DNA from: Bosea sp. ANAM02
GTDB lineage: Bacteria > Pseudomonadota > Alphaproteobacteria > Rhizobiales > Beijerinckiaceae
Reading direction: 5' to 3'
Assembly (NCBI RefSeq): GCF_011764485.1
Contig: NZ_AP022848.1
Location: forward strand, 2,384,001-2,448,000
DNA length: 64,000 nucleotides
This document shows, in pieces, positions 25,150-34,527 of this stretch. The notes beneath the pieces were generated by a model. It was not told the origin of the DNA. It did no database searches and was given only the letters and a program-made list of their open reading frames with translations. Each line of letters opens with the position of its first letter. Position 1 is the first letter of the stretch. The position numbers and the translations under genes are program-made.

Positions 25150-25632
25150 ATGGCTAGCGACTTCCTGCTCGAGATCGACGGCATCAAGGGCGAAAGCAAG
25201 GATTCCAAGCACAAGGATACGATCGAGGTCGATTCCTTTTCCTGGGGCGTCAGCAATGCGGGCTCGCATGCGTCCAACGCCGGCGGCGGCGCGGGCAAGG
25301 CGAGCTTCCAGGACATCCACTTCACGTCCTCGGTCGGCAAGGCCTCGGCCAACCTGGCCCTGTCCTGCGCCAACGGCAAGCACATCAAGAAGGCCGTTCT
25401 CTACGTCCGCAAGCAGGGCGAGAACCAGCAGGACTACTATGTGCTGACGCTGGAGGACCTGCTGGTGTCGAGCTACCAGTCCGGCGACGCGGCCGGCGGT
25501 TCGAGCATCCCGACCGACCAGTTCTCGCTCAACTATGCCAAGATCAAGTACGAGTACAAGGCCCAGAAGCAGGACGGCACGCTCGAGGCGCCGATCACGA
25601 TGACCTGGGACATCAAGGCCAACAAGAAGTGA
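25150..25632 (+). CDS. hcp: Type VI secretion tube protein Hcp (TssD)
   Basis: The 160-residue protein starts MASDFLLEIDGIKGESKD and includes the Hcp core IEVDSFSWGVSN and YYVLTLEDLLVSSYQ, ending with a SLNYAKIKYEYK strand. Hcp hexamers stack into the tube that is fired out of the sheath. The start at 25150 is fixed by the family start and a perfect GGAGGT ribosome site 5 bp before it, the strongest in the operon, in keeping with its need for many copies. Perfect hairpins flank the gene on both sides. No C-terminal effector extension is present. Confidence 0.97.
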   Translation: MASDFLLEIDGIKGESKDSKHKDTIEVDSFSWGVSNAGSHASNAGGGAGKASFQDIHFTSSVGKASANLALSCANGKHIKKAVLYVRKQGENQQDYYVLTLEDLLVSSYQSGDAAGGSSIPTDQFSLNYAKIKYEYKAQKQDGTLEAPITMTWDIKANKK

Positions 25633-25642
25633 GCTGAAACAC

Positions 25643-25669
25643 GCCGGCTCCGGTATTGCCGGAGCCGGC
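25643..25669 (+). promoter_or_regulatory. Perfect hairpin between hcp and tssE
   Basis: GCCGGCTCCGG, loop TATTG and CCGGAGCCGGC give a perfect 11-bp stem, 10 bp after the hcp stop codon. No clear T run follows. It could act as an attenuator or 3' stabilising end for a short hcp message. Confidence 0.75.
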
Positions 25670-25697
25670 GCCCTGCCTGCCTGGCGTCCGATAGACC

Positions 25698-26246
25698 ATG
25701 ATCGATCCCGTCTCCAAGAAGCGGCTGCGGCCGCCCCTGATGTTCGCATTCCGAGAGGCGCATCTGGAGAAGGATGCGAGGACCGCGCTCGACCTGAGGG
25801 ACGAGGGCGGCGAACGCGTGATCGCGCCGCGCCGTGCCGCGCCGCGGGCCGCCATCACCGAACAGAAGCTGCGCCGCGAGATCGCGCTCGACCTCGATGC
25901 CCTCGTCAACACCATCAATCTCGGCTCCTGCATCGATCTTTCGTCGCTGGAGCATGTGCGCCGCTCGGTGCTCAACCACGGCTTCCCGGACCTGACCCGA
26001 TTGTCGATCGACGAGCATCGCGTCGACGCCATCCGCGACGACCTTGCCGATGTTCTGGTCGGCTACGAGCCGCGCCTGATCCGCAAGTCGGTCGCGGTCG
26101 AGCGCGACGACAGCCTCGATCCGGCCGAGCTGAAGATCCGCTTCCTCGTTCGCGCCGATCTGAATTGCGAGCCGCTGAATATTCCGGTCCAATTCGTCGC
26201 CGATCTAGAGCTCGACACCGGCAAGATCGCCATCAAGGGCCGATGA
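25698..26246 (+). CDS. tssE: Type VI secretion baseplate protein TssE
   Basis: The 182-residue protein belongs to the gp25-like family, with RREIALDLDALVNTINL, a SVLNHGFPDL segment and a closing LNIPVQFVADLELDTG. TssE joins the sheath to the baseplate. The N-terminal 55 residues are a basic/acidic extension compared with the shortest family members. Its stop overlaps the tssF start (ATGA), which points to coupled translation. Confidence 0.92.
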   Translation: MIDPVSKKRLRPPLMFAFREAHLEKDARTALDLRDEGGERVIAPRRAAPRAAITEQKLRREIALDLDALVNTINLGSCIDLSSLEHVRRSVLNHGFPDLTRLSIDEHRVDAIRDDLADVLVGYEPRLIRKSVAVERDDSLDPAELKIRFLVRADLNCEPLNIPVQFVADLELDTGKIAIKGR

Positions 26247-28210
26247 CGATGAACCAGGAGTTTCTCGACCTCTACAACCAGGAACTCCGGCTCTTCATGG
26301 AGCACAGCAAGGAGTTCGCGGAGGAATATCCGGGCATCGCCGAGCGCCTCGGCGGGCTTGCCGGCGAGCGCATGGACCCGATGGTCGGCGGCCTGCTGGA
26401 GGGCGCGGCCTTTCTCGCCGCACGGGTCCAGCTCAAGCTCAGGCACGAGTTTCCGGAGTTCACCAACAACCTGATCGAGCAGTTGCTGCCGAACTATCTG
26501 GCGCCGACCCCTTCGGCCCTGCTGGCGGGCGTGATGCCGATCTATTCCGATCCGGCGTTGCGCGAGGGCATGCGCATTCCGCGCGGCTCCTATATCGACG
26601 CGACCTATCTCGAGCGCGAGCGCCGCGTCGCCTGCCGCTATCGCCTCGGCGGCGACGTCACCCTCTGGCCGTTCGAGATCTCCGCGGCCGAGTACATTCC
26701 GGCGCCGGGCCCGCTCCAGGCTCTGGGCCTGCGCACGGGGCCGCGGGCGCTGGCAGGCCTGCGCCTGTCCCTGACCCATCGGATGATGGCCGATCGCGAG
26801 CAGGAACCGTCCGCCGCTCAGGCGCTGAAGAACCCGGCAAGCTGGTTCGCCGGCTGCCGCACCCGCGAACTGCCCTTCCATCTGCTGGGCGGCGAGGCCG
26901 ACGCGGTCGCGCTCTACGAACAGCTCTTCGCCAACTGCATCGGCATCCATTTCCGTCATCTCGACGAATTCGGCGACCCCGTGGTGACGCCGGGCGACGG
27001 TTGCAGCATCGAACAGATCGGTTTCGACGGGGACGAGGCGCTGCTGCCGGCCGATACCCGCGTCTTCCGCGGCTTCGAACTGCTGCGCGAACTGTTCTGG
27101 TTCCCGCGCAAGTTCCTCGGCTTCCGGCTGGATGGGCTCGGCCGTGTCATGCCGAAGCTCAAAGCCAAGTCGATCGACATCATCTTCGTCTTCGACGAGG
27201 TGAATACGCGGCTGCCCGGCGCCGTGCGCAAGGAGATGTTCGCGCTCTATGCGGCACCGGCGATCAACCTGTTCGAGAAGACGACCGACCGCATCCCGGT
27301 GAAGACGAACCAGCACGAGTTCCATGTCGTGCCGGACCGGAGTCGCGCGCTCGACTACGAGCCGCACAGCATCCTGTCCGTTCACGCGCATTATGTCGGC
27401 GGGCGCGAGAAGCAGCCGGTCCACCCGCTCTATTCCTCGCCGGAGGGGGCCTCGCCGACGCAGGGGCTGCACTATACCCAGCGCCGCCTGCCGCGCCGCC
27501 GCTCCTCGGCCGAGCGCAGGCAGGGCAAGGCCTCGGACTATACGGGGACGGAGATGTTCATTTCGCTGGTCGAGCCGGCCGGCGTCTCCGATGCGGCCTC
27601 GGTCGCGGAACTGAGCGTGCGGGCGCTCTGCTCCAACCGGCACCTCACCGAGCATCTGCCGACGGGGCAGGGCGGCGCCGACTTCCGGTTGATCGACAAC
27701 GTCTCGCTCGACATCGCCTGCCTGGCCGGGCCGACGCCGCCGCGCGAGCCGGTCGTCTCCCAGCTCAAGCTGCGCGCGGAGACCGCGAGCACCGGCGTCG
27801 TGACCTGGCGGCTGGTCAACCTGATCAGCCTCAACCATCTCGGCCTCGTCCAGCGCGGCGCCGGCGAGAACGGCGAGGCCTTGCGCGAACTGCTCTCGCT
27901 CTTCGCCGATCTCGCCGACAGCGCCACCGAGCGGCGCATCCGCGGGATCAAGAGCGTCGACAGCCGCGCCGTCGTGCGCCGCTTTCCGCAGCGGGCTGGG
28001 ACGGGCGCGGCACGCGGGCTCGAAATCACCGTCCTGCTCGACGAGAAGGCGTTCGAGGGCTCCGGCGTCTTCCTGCTTGGCGCCGTGCTCGACCGTTTCT
28101 TCGCGGAATACGCTGCGATGAACCATTTCACCCAGACGGTGATCCGCACCGTCGAGCGCGGCGAAGTCATGCGCTTTCCGCCGCGCGCCGGTGCGAGGCG
28201 CATCCTGTGA
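26243..28210 (+). CDS. tssF: Type VI secretion baseplate protein TssF
   Basis: The 655-residue protein has the VasA/ImpG family sequence throughout: NQEFLDLYNQELRLFMEHS, FAEEYPGIAERLGG at the start, PHSILSVHAHY and a C-terminal FFAEYAAMNHFTQTVI. TssF works with TssG and TssE as the baseplate wedge. The start at 26243 overlaps the tssE stop, and its own stop overlaps the GTG of tssG. Confidence 0.95.
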   Translation: MTMNQEFLDLYNQELRLFMEHSKEFAEEYPGIAERLGGLAGERMDPMVGGLLEGAAFLAARVQLKLRHEFPEFTNNLIEQLLPNYLAPTPSALLAGVMPIYSDPALREGMRIPRGSYIDATYLERERRVACRYRLGGDVTLWPFEISAAEYIPAPGPLQALGLRTGPRALAGLRLSLTHRMMADREQEPSAAQALKNPASWFAGCRTRELPFHLLGGEADAVALYEQLFANCIGIHFRHLDEFGDPVVTPGDGCSIEQIGFDGDEALLPADTRVFRGFELLRELFWFPRKFLGFRLDGLGRVMPKLKAKSIDIIFVFDEVNTRLPGAVRKEMFALYAAPAINLFEKTTDRIPVKTNQHEFHVVPDRSRALDYEPHSILSVHAHYVGGREKQPVHPLYSSPEGASPTQGLHYTQRRLPRRRSSAERRQGKASDYTGTEMFISLVEPAGVSDAASVAELSVRALCSNRHLTEHLPTGQGGADFRLIDNVSLDIACLAGPTPPREPVVSQLKLRAETASTGVVTWRLVNLISLNHLGLVQRGAGENGEALRELLSLFADLADSATERRIRGIKSVDSRAVVRRFPQRAGTGAARGLEITVLLDEKAFEGSGVFLLGAVLDRFFAEYAAMNHFTQTVIRTVERGEVMRFPPRAGARRIL

Positions 28211-29265
28211 ACGAGGACGCCGCCATCCCGCTGGAGAAGGCGCCGAACTATCAGGCGCAACTCGAGGACGAGCCCTGGCGCTTCGACTTCTATGCGGTGA
28301 TGCGCCGGCTGGAGCGCAGCTTCCCGGACCGCCCGCGGGTCGGCGACGTCGCTTCGCGGCGCGACGAATATGTCGCGCTGGGCGAGCAGCCCTATCTCGA
28401 CTTCCCCGCATCAAGCCTCGCCGAGGCCGATCGCGACGGGCAGGGGCGCCTGCGGCTCTTCGTCAAGTTCCTCGGCCTGCTCGGCCCGCAGGGACCGTTG
28501 CCCCTGGCGACGACCGAGGAGAGCTACCAGTGGACGATTGCGCGCGACGACGCCTTCCCGCGCTTCCTCGACATCTTCAACCATCGCTTCCTGCAGCTTT
28601 TCTATCGCGCCTGGGCGGATTCGCGACCGGTCGCCCAGCATGATAGGCCCGATCTCGATCGTTTCGCCGCCTATATCGGCAGCATGATCGGGGTGGGCTC
28701 GAAGCCCTATCTCAAGCGCGACTCGGTGCCCGACGCCGAGAAGCTCGCCCATGCCGGGCTGATCGGCGCGCAGGCGAAATCGGCCTCGCGCCTGCAGCGT
28801 TTCCTCGCAGGGCTGTTCAAGGCCGAGATCGAGATCGAGCAGTTTGCCGGCATGTGGTTGGCCTTCGATGCGGGCGATCGGACGCGGCTGGGCGGTGCGC
28901 ATTGCACGCTGGGAGGCGACGCGCTGCTCGGCGGCAGCGTCTACAGCGTCGAGGACAAGTTCCGCGTGAAGATCGTCGCCCGGGATCTGGAACAGTTCGA
29001 GCGCTTCCTGCCAAGCGGAGATCGCTGCGAGCCCCTGGCGGATGCGGTGTTCTTCCATCTCGGCGAGCAGTTCGAATGGGATGTCGAGCTCGCCTTGCCG
29101 GTCGGTGCGGTCAAGCCGGTCCGGCTCGGCCAGTCCGGCCACCTCGGCTGGACGAGCTGGATGGCGCCGAACTGGAACGTCGAGGAAGGCGCGCTGCGCC
29201 GCGACGCCCGCTTCCATCCCGCCGAAAGCCTGCGCCTGAAACGAAGCCGCGCTGCGGCCATCTGA
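28207..29265 (+). CDS. tssG: Type VI secretion baseplate protein TssG
   Basis: The 352-residue protein has the VasB/ImpH layout: WRFDFYAVMRRLER, FVKFLGLLGPQGPLP, FLDIFNHRFLQLFYRAWA and, near the C-terminus, LGQSGHLGWTSWM. The GTG start at 28207 overlaps the tssF stop as GTGA; no ATG lies nearby in frame. TssG pairs with two TssF in each baseplate wedge. Confidence 0.95.
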   Translation: MNEDAAIPLEKAPNYQAQLEDEPWRFDFYAVMRRLERSFPDRPRVGDVASRRDEYVALGEQPYLDFPASSLAEADRDGQGRLRLFVKFLGLLGPQGPLPLATTEESYQWTIARDDAFPRFLDIFNHRFLQLFYRAWADSRPVAQHDRPDLDRFAAYIGSMIGVGSKPYLKRDSVPDAEKLAHAGLIGAQAKSASRLQRFLAGLFKAEIEIEQFAGMWLAFDAGDRTRLGGAHCTLGGDALLGGSVYSVEDKFRVKIVARDLEQFERFLPSGDRCEPLADAVFFHLGEQFEWDVELALPVGAVKPVRLGQSGHLGWTSWMAPNWNVEEGALRRDARFHPAESLRLKRSRAAAI

Positions 29266-29282
29266 CATCGAAGGGGACGACC

Positions 29283-32012
29283 ATGGCCGATATCAGCCTC
29301 GAAGCCGTCACGGGCAAGCTCAACCGGGTCGGCTACGACACCTTCCTGCAGGCGCTCAGGCAGGCGAAAGGCGCGGGGAACCGCAATGTCGAATTGGCGC
29401 ACTGGCTGCTGCAGGTCCTGCAGGGCACGTCGAACGACCTGACCCTGACCGCCGATCATTACAAGCTCGACCGCGCCAAGATGCTGATGGAGCTCGGCGG
29501 CGTGGTCGAGGGCTTCCGCCGCAACGAGACGGAGATGCCAGGCATCGCCAACCACATCGTCGATATCCTCGACCGTGGCTGGCATTACGCGACGCTGTTC
29601 TTCGGGGAGACGCAGATCAGGACCGGCCATCTCCTGGTCGCGGCACTGAAATCCACCGAACTGCGCCGCGTGCTGACGGGGCTCTCCAAGGAATTCTCCA
29701 AGATCCCGGTCGAGGAACTGGCCGCAGGCCACGGCAAGATCTGGGAAAGCTCGGAAGAGGAAAACCTGCGGCCGATGGACGGCTCGGGCCTGCGCGCGGC
29801 GGGCACGCCCGGCGCCGAACAGGCCGAGGGGGCGAAGGGCACGACCGCGCTCGACCGCTTCTCGCAGGATCTGACCGTCAAGGCCCGCTCCGGGACGATG
29901 GATCCGATCCTCGGCCGCGACGACGAGATCCGGCAGGTCATCGACGTGCTGATGCGCCGGCGCCAGAACAACCCGATTCTCACCGGCGAGGCCGGCGTCG
30001 GCAAGACCGCGATCGCCGAGGGTTTCGCCCAGCGCGTCGCGGCGGGGGACGTGCCGCCGCCGCTGCGTGGCGTGCGTGTCTGCGCGCTCGATATCGGCCT
30101 GATGCAGGCCGGTGCCTCGATGAAGGGCGAGTTCGAGCAGCGCCTGCGCTCGGTGATCGACGAGGTGCAGTCCTCGCCGACGCCGGTGATCCTGTTCATC
30201 GACGAGGCGCATACGCTGATCGGCGCCGGCGGGCAGGCCGGCACGGGCGATGCCGCCAACCTGTTGAAGCCTGCTCTGGCGCGCGGCACGCTGCGCACCA
30301 TCGCCGCGACGACATGGTCGGAGTATCGCCAGTATTTCGAGAAGGACCCGGCGCTGACCCGGCGCTTCCAGCCGGTGCAGGTCGACGAGCCCGATGTGGC
30401 GCGCTGCTGCACGATGCTGCGCGGGCTGATCGGTCCGATGGAGAAGCACCACAAGGTCCGCATCTCGGATGCGGCGATCGTCGCGGCCGTCTCGCTGTCG
30501 CATCGCTATATCCCGGCGCGCCAGCTTCCCGACAAGGCGGTGAGCCTGCTCGACACGGCCTGCGCCCGTGTCGCCATCAGCCAGAGCGCGACCCCGGCCG
30601 CGATCGAGGATGCGCGCGTCGCCATCTCGTCGCTGGAACAGGAGAAGGCGGCGCTGACGGCGGATGCCGATCTCGGCACCGACGCCACCAAGCGGCTCGG
30701 CGAGATCGAGGCCGAGATCGCAGAGCGGCAGGAGAAGCTCTCGGGCCTCGAAGGCGCCTGGGCGGGCGAACTCGCCATCGTCGAGGAGATCAAGGCGCTG
30801 CGCAACAAGCTTGGCGAGAAGGCGCCGGGCGGGGAGGCGAAGGCCGGCGAGCCGGAAGCGAACGAGAATGTCGCGCCTGCGGCCGCCGAAACAGAGGCTT
30901 CCGCTCCGGAGACTGCGGCCGATCCCGAAGAATCCCGCGCCGCGCTCAACGCCAAATTCGCGGCGCTCAGCGAGATCGACCCGGCCAACCGGATGATCTA
31001 CGCCCATGTCGACGAGCAATCCGTTGCCTCGGTCGTCTCGGACTGGACCGGCATCCCCGTCGGCCGAATGGTCAAGGACGAGATCGAGACCGTGCTCAAC
31101 CTCGCCGAGACGCTGAACAAGCGCGTCGTCGGGCAGGGCCATGGCATCGGCATGATCGCCAAGCGCATCGAGACCAATCGCGCCCGGCTCGACAATCCCA
31201 ACAAGCCGATCGGCGTGTTCATGCTCTGCGGCCCGTCCGGCGTCGGCAAGACCGAGACGGCATTGGCGCTGGCGGAATCGCTCTATGGCGGCGAGCAGAA
31301 CGTCATCACCATCAACATGAGCGAGTTCCAGGAGGCGCATACCGTCTCGACGCTGAAGGGCGCGCCTCCCGGCTATGTCGGCTATGGCGAGGGCGGGCGC
31401 CTGACCGAGGCAGTCCGGCGCAAGCCCTATTCGGTGGTGCTGCTCGACGAGGTCGAGAAGGCGCATCCCGACGTGCACGAGCTGTTCTTCCAGGTCTTCG
31501 ACAAGGGCCAGATGGAGGACGGCACCGGCCGGCGCATCGATTTCAAGAACACGCTGATCATCCTGACCTCGAATGTCGGCACCGACGAGATCATGAGCAT
31601 GTCCATGAGCGGCGCGGCCAAGCCCGATCCGGAGGCGATGGCGGTGAGCCTGCGGCCGGCGCTGCTCAAGGTCTTCCCGCCGGCCCTGATCGGCCGGCTC
31701 GTGACCATCCCGTATTATCCGCTGTCGTCGGATATGCTGGCGGGAATCGTGCGGCTCCAGCTCGGGCGCATCGGCAAGCGTCTGGCCGAGAACCACAAGG
31801 CGGCCTTCGCCTATGACGATGCGGTGGTCGAGCATATCGTCGGCCAGTGCAACGACCCGGATTCGGGCGGGCGCATGATCGACAACATCATTACCAACTC
31901 GATGTTGCCGGCGCTCTCGCGCGCGATCCTCAACCTGCAACTGGAGAAGAAGCCGCTGACCGAGGCCAAGGTCTCGGTCGAGGATGGCCAGTTCGCCTAT
32001 CAGGTGGCGTGA
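29283..32012 (+). CDS. clpV: Type VI secretion AAA+ ATPase TssH (ClpV)
   Basis: The 909-residue ATPase recycles contracted TssB/TssC sheaths. It has an N-terminal ClpN domain (about 1-160), first AAA+ module with GEAGVGKT and LFIDEAHTL, a coiled middle domain, and second module with GPSGVGKT and VVLLDEVEKAHPD. The middle domain carries an extra alanine/glutamate-rich, disordered-looking stretch (about residues 520-560). The start at 29283 has GAAGGGGA upstream and begins MADISLEAVTGKLN, a typical ClpV start. It lies 17 bp after tssG. Confidence 0.95.
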   Translation: MADISLEAVTGKLNRVGYDTFLQALRQAKGAGNRNVELAHWLLQVLQGTSNDLTLTADHYKLDRAKMLMELGGVVEGFRRNETEMPGIANHIVDILDRGWHYATLFFGETQIRTGHLLVAALKSTELRRVLTGLSKEFSKIPVEELAAGHGKIWESSEEENLRPMDGSGLRAAGTPGAEQAEGAKGTTALDRFSQDLTVKARSGTMDPILGRDDEIRQVIDVLMRRRQNNPILTGEAGVGKTAIAEGFAQRVAAGDVPPPLRGVRVCALDIGLMQAGASMKGEFEQRLRSVIDEVQSSPTPVILFIDEAHTLIGAGGQAGTGDAANLLKPALARGTLRTIAATTWSEYRQYFEKDPALTRRFQPVQVDEPDVARCCTMLRGLIGPMEKHHKVRISDAAIVAAVSLSHRYIPARQLPDKAVSLLDTACARVAISQSATPAAIEDARVAISSLEQEKAALTADADLGTDATKRLGEIEAEIAERQEKLSGLEGAWAGELAIVEEIKALRNKLGEKAPGGEAKAGEPEANENVAPAAAETEASAPETAADPEESRAALNAKFAALSEIDPANRMIYAHVDEQSVASVVSDWTGIPVGRMVKDEIETVLNLAETLNKRVVGQGHGIGMIAKRIETNRARLDNPNKPIGVFMLCGPSGVGKTETALALAESLYGGEQNVITINMSEFQEAHTVSTLKGAPPGYVGYGEGGRLTEAVRRKPYSVVLLDEVEKAHPDVHELFFQVFDKGQMEDGTGRRIDFKNTLIILTSNVGTDEIMSMSMSGAAKPDPEAMAVSLRPALLKVFPPALIGRLVTIPYYPLSSDMLAGIVRLQLGRIGKRLAENHKAAFAYDDAVVEHIVGQCNDPDSGGRMIDNIITNSMLPALSRAILNLQLEKKPLTEAKVSVEDGQFAYQVA

Positions 32013-32049
32013 GCCGCACTTTCGCAACGTCCCGGCGAGGAGATCGCCT

Positions 32050-32820
32050 ATGGTCCCGGATCCGAGCAACCCGACCGATATCGCGAATGCCTCGCCCTCG
32101 CCCGCGGACTGGGTCGATCGCTACTGGAATGTCCCGGTGGGCGACATCACGGTATCGATCAACAAATACATGATCGGCATCCACAATGCCGATGCGGGGG
32201 CGACCAAGCGCAGCCTCGTCATGCAGGAGGCGGTAAGGCGCAAGCTGTCCGTGAACAAGAAGGCGTTCAATCGCGCCAGCATGGGCAAGGTCAGCCCCGA
32301 CGATTGCGAACATATCCTCGGCCTCGCGCTGGATACCGGCAAGGCGACGGAGAGCACGATCCAGGCCTGGGCGGACCAGAGCCTCGGAGTCGACTGCACC
32401 GGCTTCGTCGTCGCCTATTACAGCGAGCTGAGCCGGATCAGCCTCGACAAGTATTCGGGCGGCGCGAGCTGCCCCTTCTTGGTCGGCGCGGCCAAGAAGG
32501 GCAAGCCACCCGGCCTGCCCAGCGCCCTGATCTGGGATTTCGACGAGATCAGGACCGGCGACATGGTCGTCTGGATGACCGACAAGATGCTCGAGACCCG
32601 CAAGCCCGGCCATATCGCGCTGGTATCCTACACCAACGTCATTCCGGACGCGCTGCTGATCGCCCATTCGAACGGCGCCAATGACGGCTCCGGCCATTTC
32701 GGCCCGAAGCACGGTCGACTCGGCTGGGATGGCGTCAAGTCCGGCGGCAGCGGCAAATACATCCAGGTCGACGGCACCGGCAAGGTCATCGTAGTGCGGC
32801 CGCCGGCCTGGATTGCCTGA
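32050..32820 (+). CDS. NlpC/P60-like cysteine hydrolase, candidate T6SS peptidoglycan effector
   Basis: The 256-residue protein has the pattern of the NlpC/P60 papain-like fold: GVDCTGFVVAYY (nucleophile C116), RTGDMVVWM, KPGHIALV (H188) and LIAHSNG (third polar residue H206 or N208). Such enzymes cut peptide bonds in bacterial cell walls. There is no signal peptide or membrane helix, which fits delivery through the type VI needle rather than Sec export. The gene starts 37 bp after clpV on the same strand, with GGCGAGGAG upstream, as the last gene of the operon. No immunity gene is next to it: the following gene is glpD on the opposite strand. A housekeeping hydrolase is the alternative. Confidence 0.7.
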   Translation: MVPDPSNPTDIANASPSPADWVDRYWNVPVGDITVSINKYMIGIHNADAGATKRSLVMQEAVRRKLSVNKKAFNRASMGKVSPDDCEHILGLALDTGKATESTIQAWADQSLGVDCTGFVVAYYSELSRISLDKYSGGASCPFLVGAAKKGKPPGLPSALIWDFDEIRTGDMVVWMTDKMLETRKPGHIALVSYTNVIPDALLIAHSNGANDGSGHFGPKHGRLGWDGVKSGGSGKYIQVDGTGKVIVVRPPAWIA

Positions 32821-32826
32821 GCGGAC

Positions 32827-34371
32827 CTAGACAGGCGCTGCCGCCTGCATGAACTCGTCCAGCGTCTCGCTCTCGGCCTTCGACAATCGCAGGCCGAGCT
32901 TGCCGCGGCGCCAGAGCACGTCCTGCGCCCGGCGCGCCCACTCCGCCTTCATCAGGTAGCGCACCTCGCGCTCGTAGAGGTCCGCGCCGAAATGCCGGCC
33001 GAGATCGGCGAGGCTCTTCGCATCGCCGAGGATGTCGCGGGCGCGGGTGCCATAGGCGCGGGCGAGCCGCGTCGCCGTGCGATGTTCCAGCCAGGGATAA
33101 GTGCTGGCGATCCCGCTCACGAGCGCGTCGAAGCCGCCGACCGGGAAATCGCCGCCGGGCAGGGCGCCGGAAACCGTCCACTCGGCGCGGGCGGCCCAGG
33201 GCGCGAGCGGCGCGAGCTTGGCGATCGCGGCCTCCGCAAGGCGGCGATAGGTCGTGATCTTGCCGCCGAAGACGGAGAGCAGCGGCGCCTCGCCCTGGGG
33301 CGCATCGAGCGTCAGCACATAATCGCGCGTCGCTTCCTGCGCCTTCGAGGCGCCGTCGTCATAGAGCGGGCGCACGCCCGAATAGGTCCAGACCACCGCT
33401 TCCGGCATGACGGGCTGGCGGAAATACTCGCTCGCGGCGGCGCAGAGATAGGCGATCTCGTCCGGCGTCGCGACGACCTCGGCTGGGTCGCCGTGATAAT
33501 CGCGGTCGGTCGTGCCGATCAGCGTGAAATCCTGCTCGTAGGGGATGGCGAAGATGATGCGCCCGTCGGCGTTCTGGAAGATGTAGCAGCGGTCGTGCTC
33601 GTAGAGCCGGGGCACGACGATATGGCTGCCCTGGACCATGCGGACGCCGGCCCTGGCATTGGTGTGGATGACGCCGTTCAGGACATCGCCGACCCAGGGG
33701 CCGGCAGCGTTGACCAGCGTGCGCGCCCAGACCGTCCGGCGGCCTTCGGGGCCGTTGGTCTCGAGCTGCCAGAGGCCGTTCTCGCGTCGGGCGGCGGTGA
33801 CGCGGGTGCGGGTGTGGATCGCGGCGCCGCGCACGGCGGCGTCCATCGCGTTCAGCACGACGAGCCGGGCATCCTCGACCCAGCAATCGGAATATTCGAA
33901 GGCCTTGGCCCGGTCGTCCTTGAGCGGCTTGCCGACTGGATCATGGGCGAGGTCGAGCGTGCGCGTCGCCGGCAGGAGCTTGCGGCCGCCGATATGGTCG
34001 TAGAGGAACAGGCCGAGCCTGAGCAGCCAGGCCGGGCGCAGGCCCTTGTGATGCGGCAGCACGAAGCGCAGCGGGCGGATGATATGCGGCGCGATGGCCC
34101 AGAGGCGCTCGCGCTCCATCAGGGCCTCGCGCACCAGCCGGAACTTGTAGTGCTCGAGATAGCGCAGGCCGCCATGGATCAGCTTGGTCGAGCGCGACGA
34201 GGTGGCGCTGGCGAGATCGTCCTTCTCGAACAGCACGACGGAGGCGCCGCGCCCGGCCGCGTCGCGGGCGATACCGCAGCCATTGATGCCGCCGCCGATG
34301 ACGGCGAGATCGTAGGGCGTGGCGGGGGCGGTGCCGAAGCCGGCTAAGGTCGAGGTCGTTTCGGAAGCCAT
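32827..34371 (-). CDS. glpD: Aerobic glycerol-3-phosphate dehydrogenase GlpD
   Basis: The 514-residue flavoprotein oxidises glycerol 3-phosphate to dihydroxyacetone phosphate and passes electrons to quinone at the inner membrane. The FAD-binding loop is VIGGGINGCGIARDAAG (about 24-40), followed by SRSTKLIHGGLRYLEHY, another hallmark. VFGGKITTYRRLAE lies near residue 375. The start at 34371 fits the usual family length; a codon 48 bp upstream is possible. It converges with the effector candidate with only 6 bp between stop codons and marks the right edge of the type VI locus. No other glp gene is adjacent. Confidence 0.93.
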   Translation of the reverse strand: MASETTSTLAGFGTAPATPYDLAVIGGGINGCGIARDAAGRGASVVLFEKDDLASATSSRSTKLIHGGLRYLEHYKFRLVREALMERERLWAIAPHIIRPLRFVLPHHKGLRPAWLLRLGLFLYDHIGGRKLLPATRTLDLAHDPVGKPLKDDRAKAFEYSDCWVEDARLVVLNAMDAAVRGAAIHTRTRVTAARRENGLWQLETNGPEGRRTVWARTLVNAAGPWVGDVLNGVIHTNARAGVRMVQGSHIVVPRLYEHDRCYIFQNADGRIIFAIPYEQDFTLIGTTDRDYHGDPAEVVATPDEIAYLCAAASEYFRQPVMPEAVVWTYSGVRPLYDDGASKAQEATRDYVLTLDAPQGEAPLLSVFGGKITTYRRLAEAAIAKLAPLAPWAARAEWTVSGALPGGDFPVGGFDALVSGIASTYPWLEHRTATRLARAYGTRARDILGDAKSLADLGRHFGADLYEREVRYLMKAEWARRAQDVLWRRGKLGLRLSKAESETLDEFMQAAAPV

Positions 34372-34527
34372 GCGCGTCTTCTGGAAGGCTGGAAAAAGCT
34401 GGGCGAAGGCGCCATCCAATCCCGGCCGGGACGACGCGGCAAGCCCGCTCCTGTGGTCAATTCAAGGGTGATGTCAATTCGTGCGGCTTGACGAGGCATT
34501 GCCAGCTCGACACTGGAAGATCGCCGG

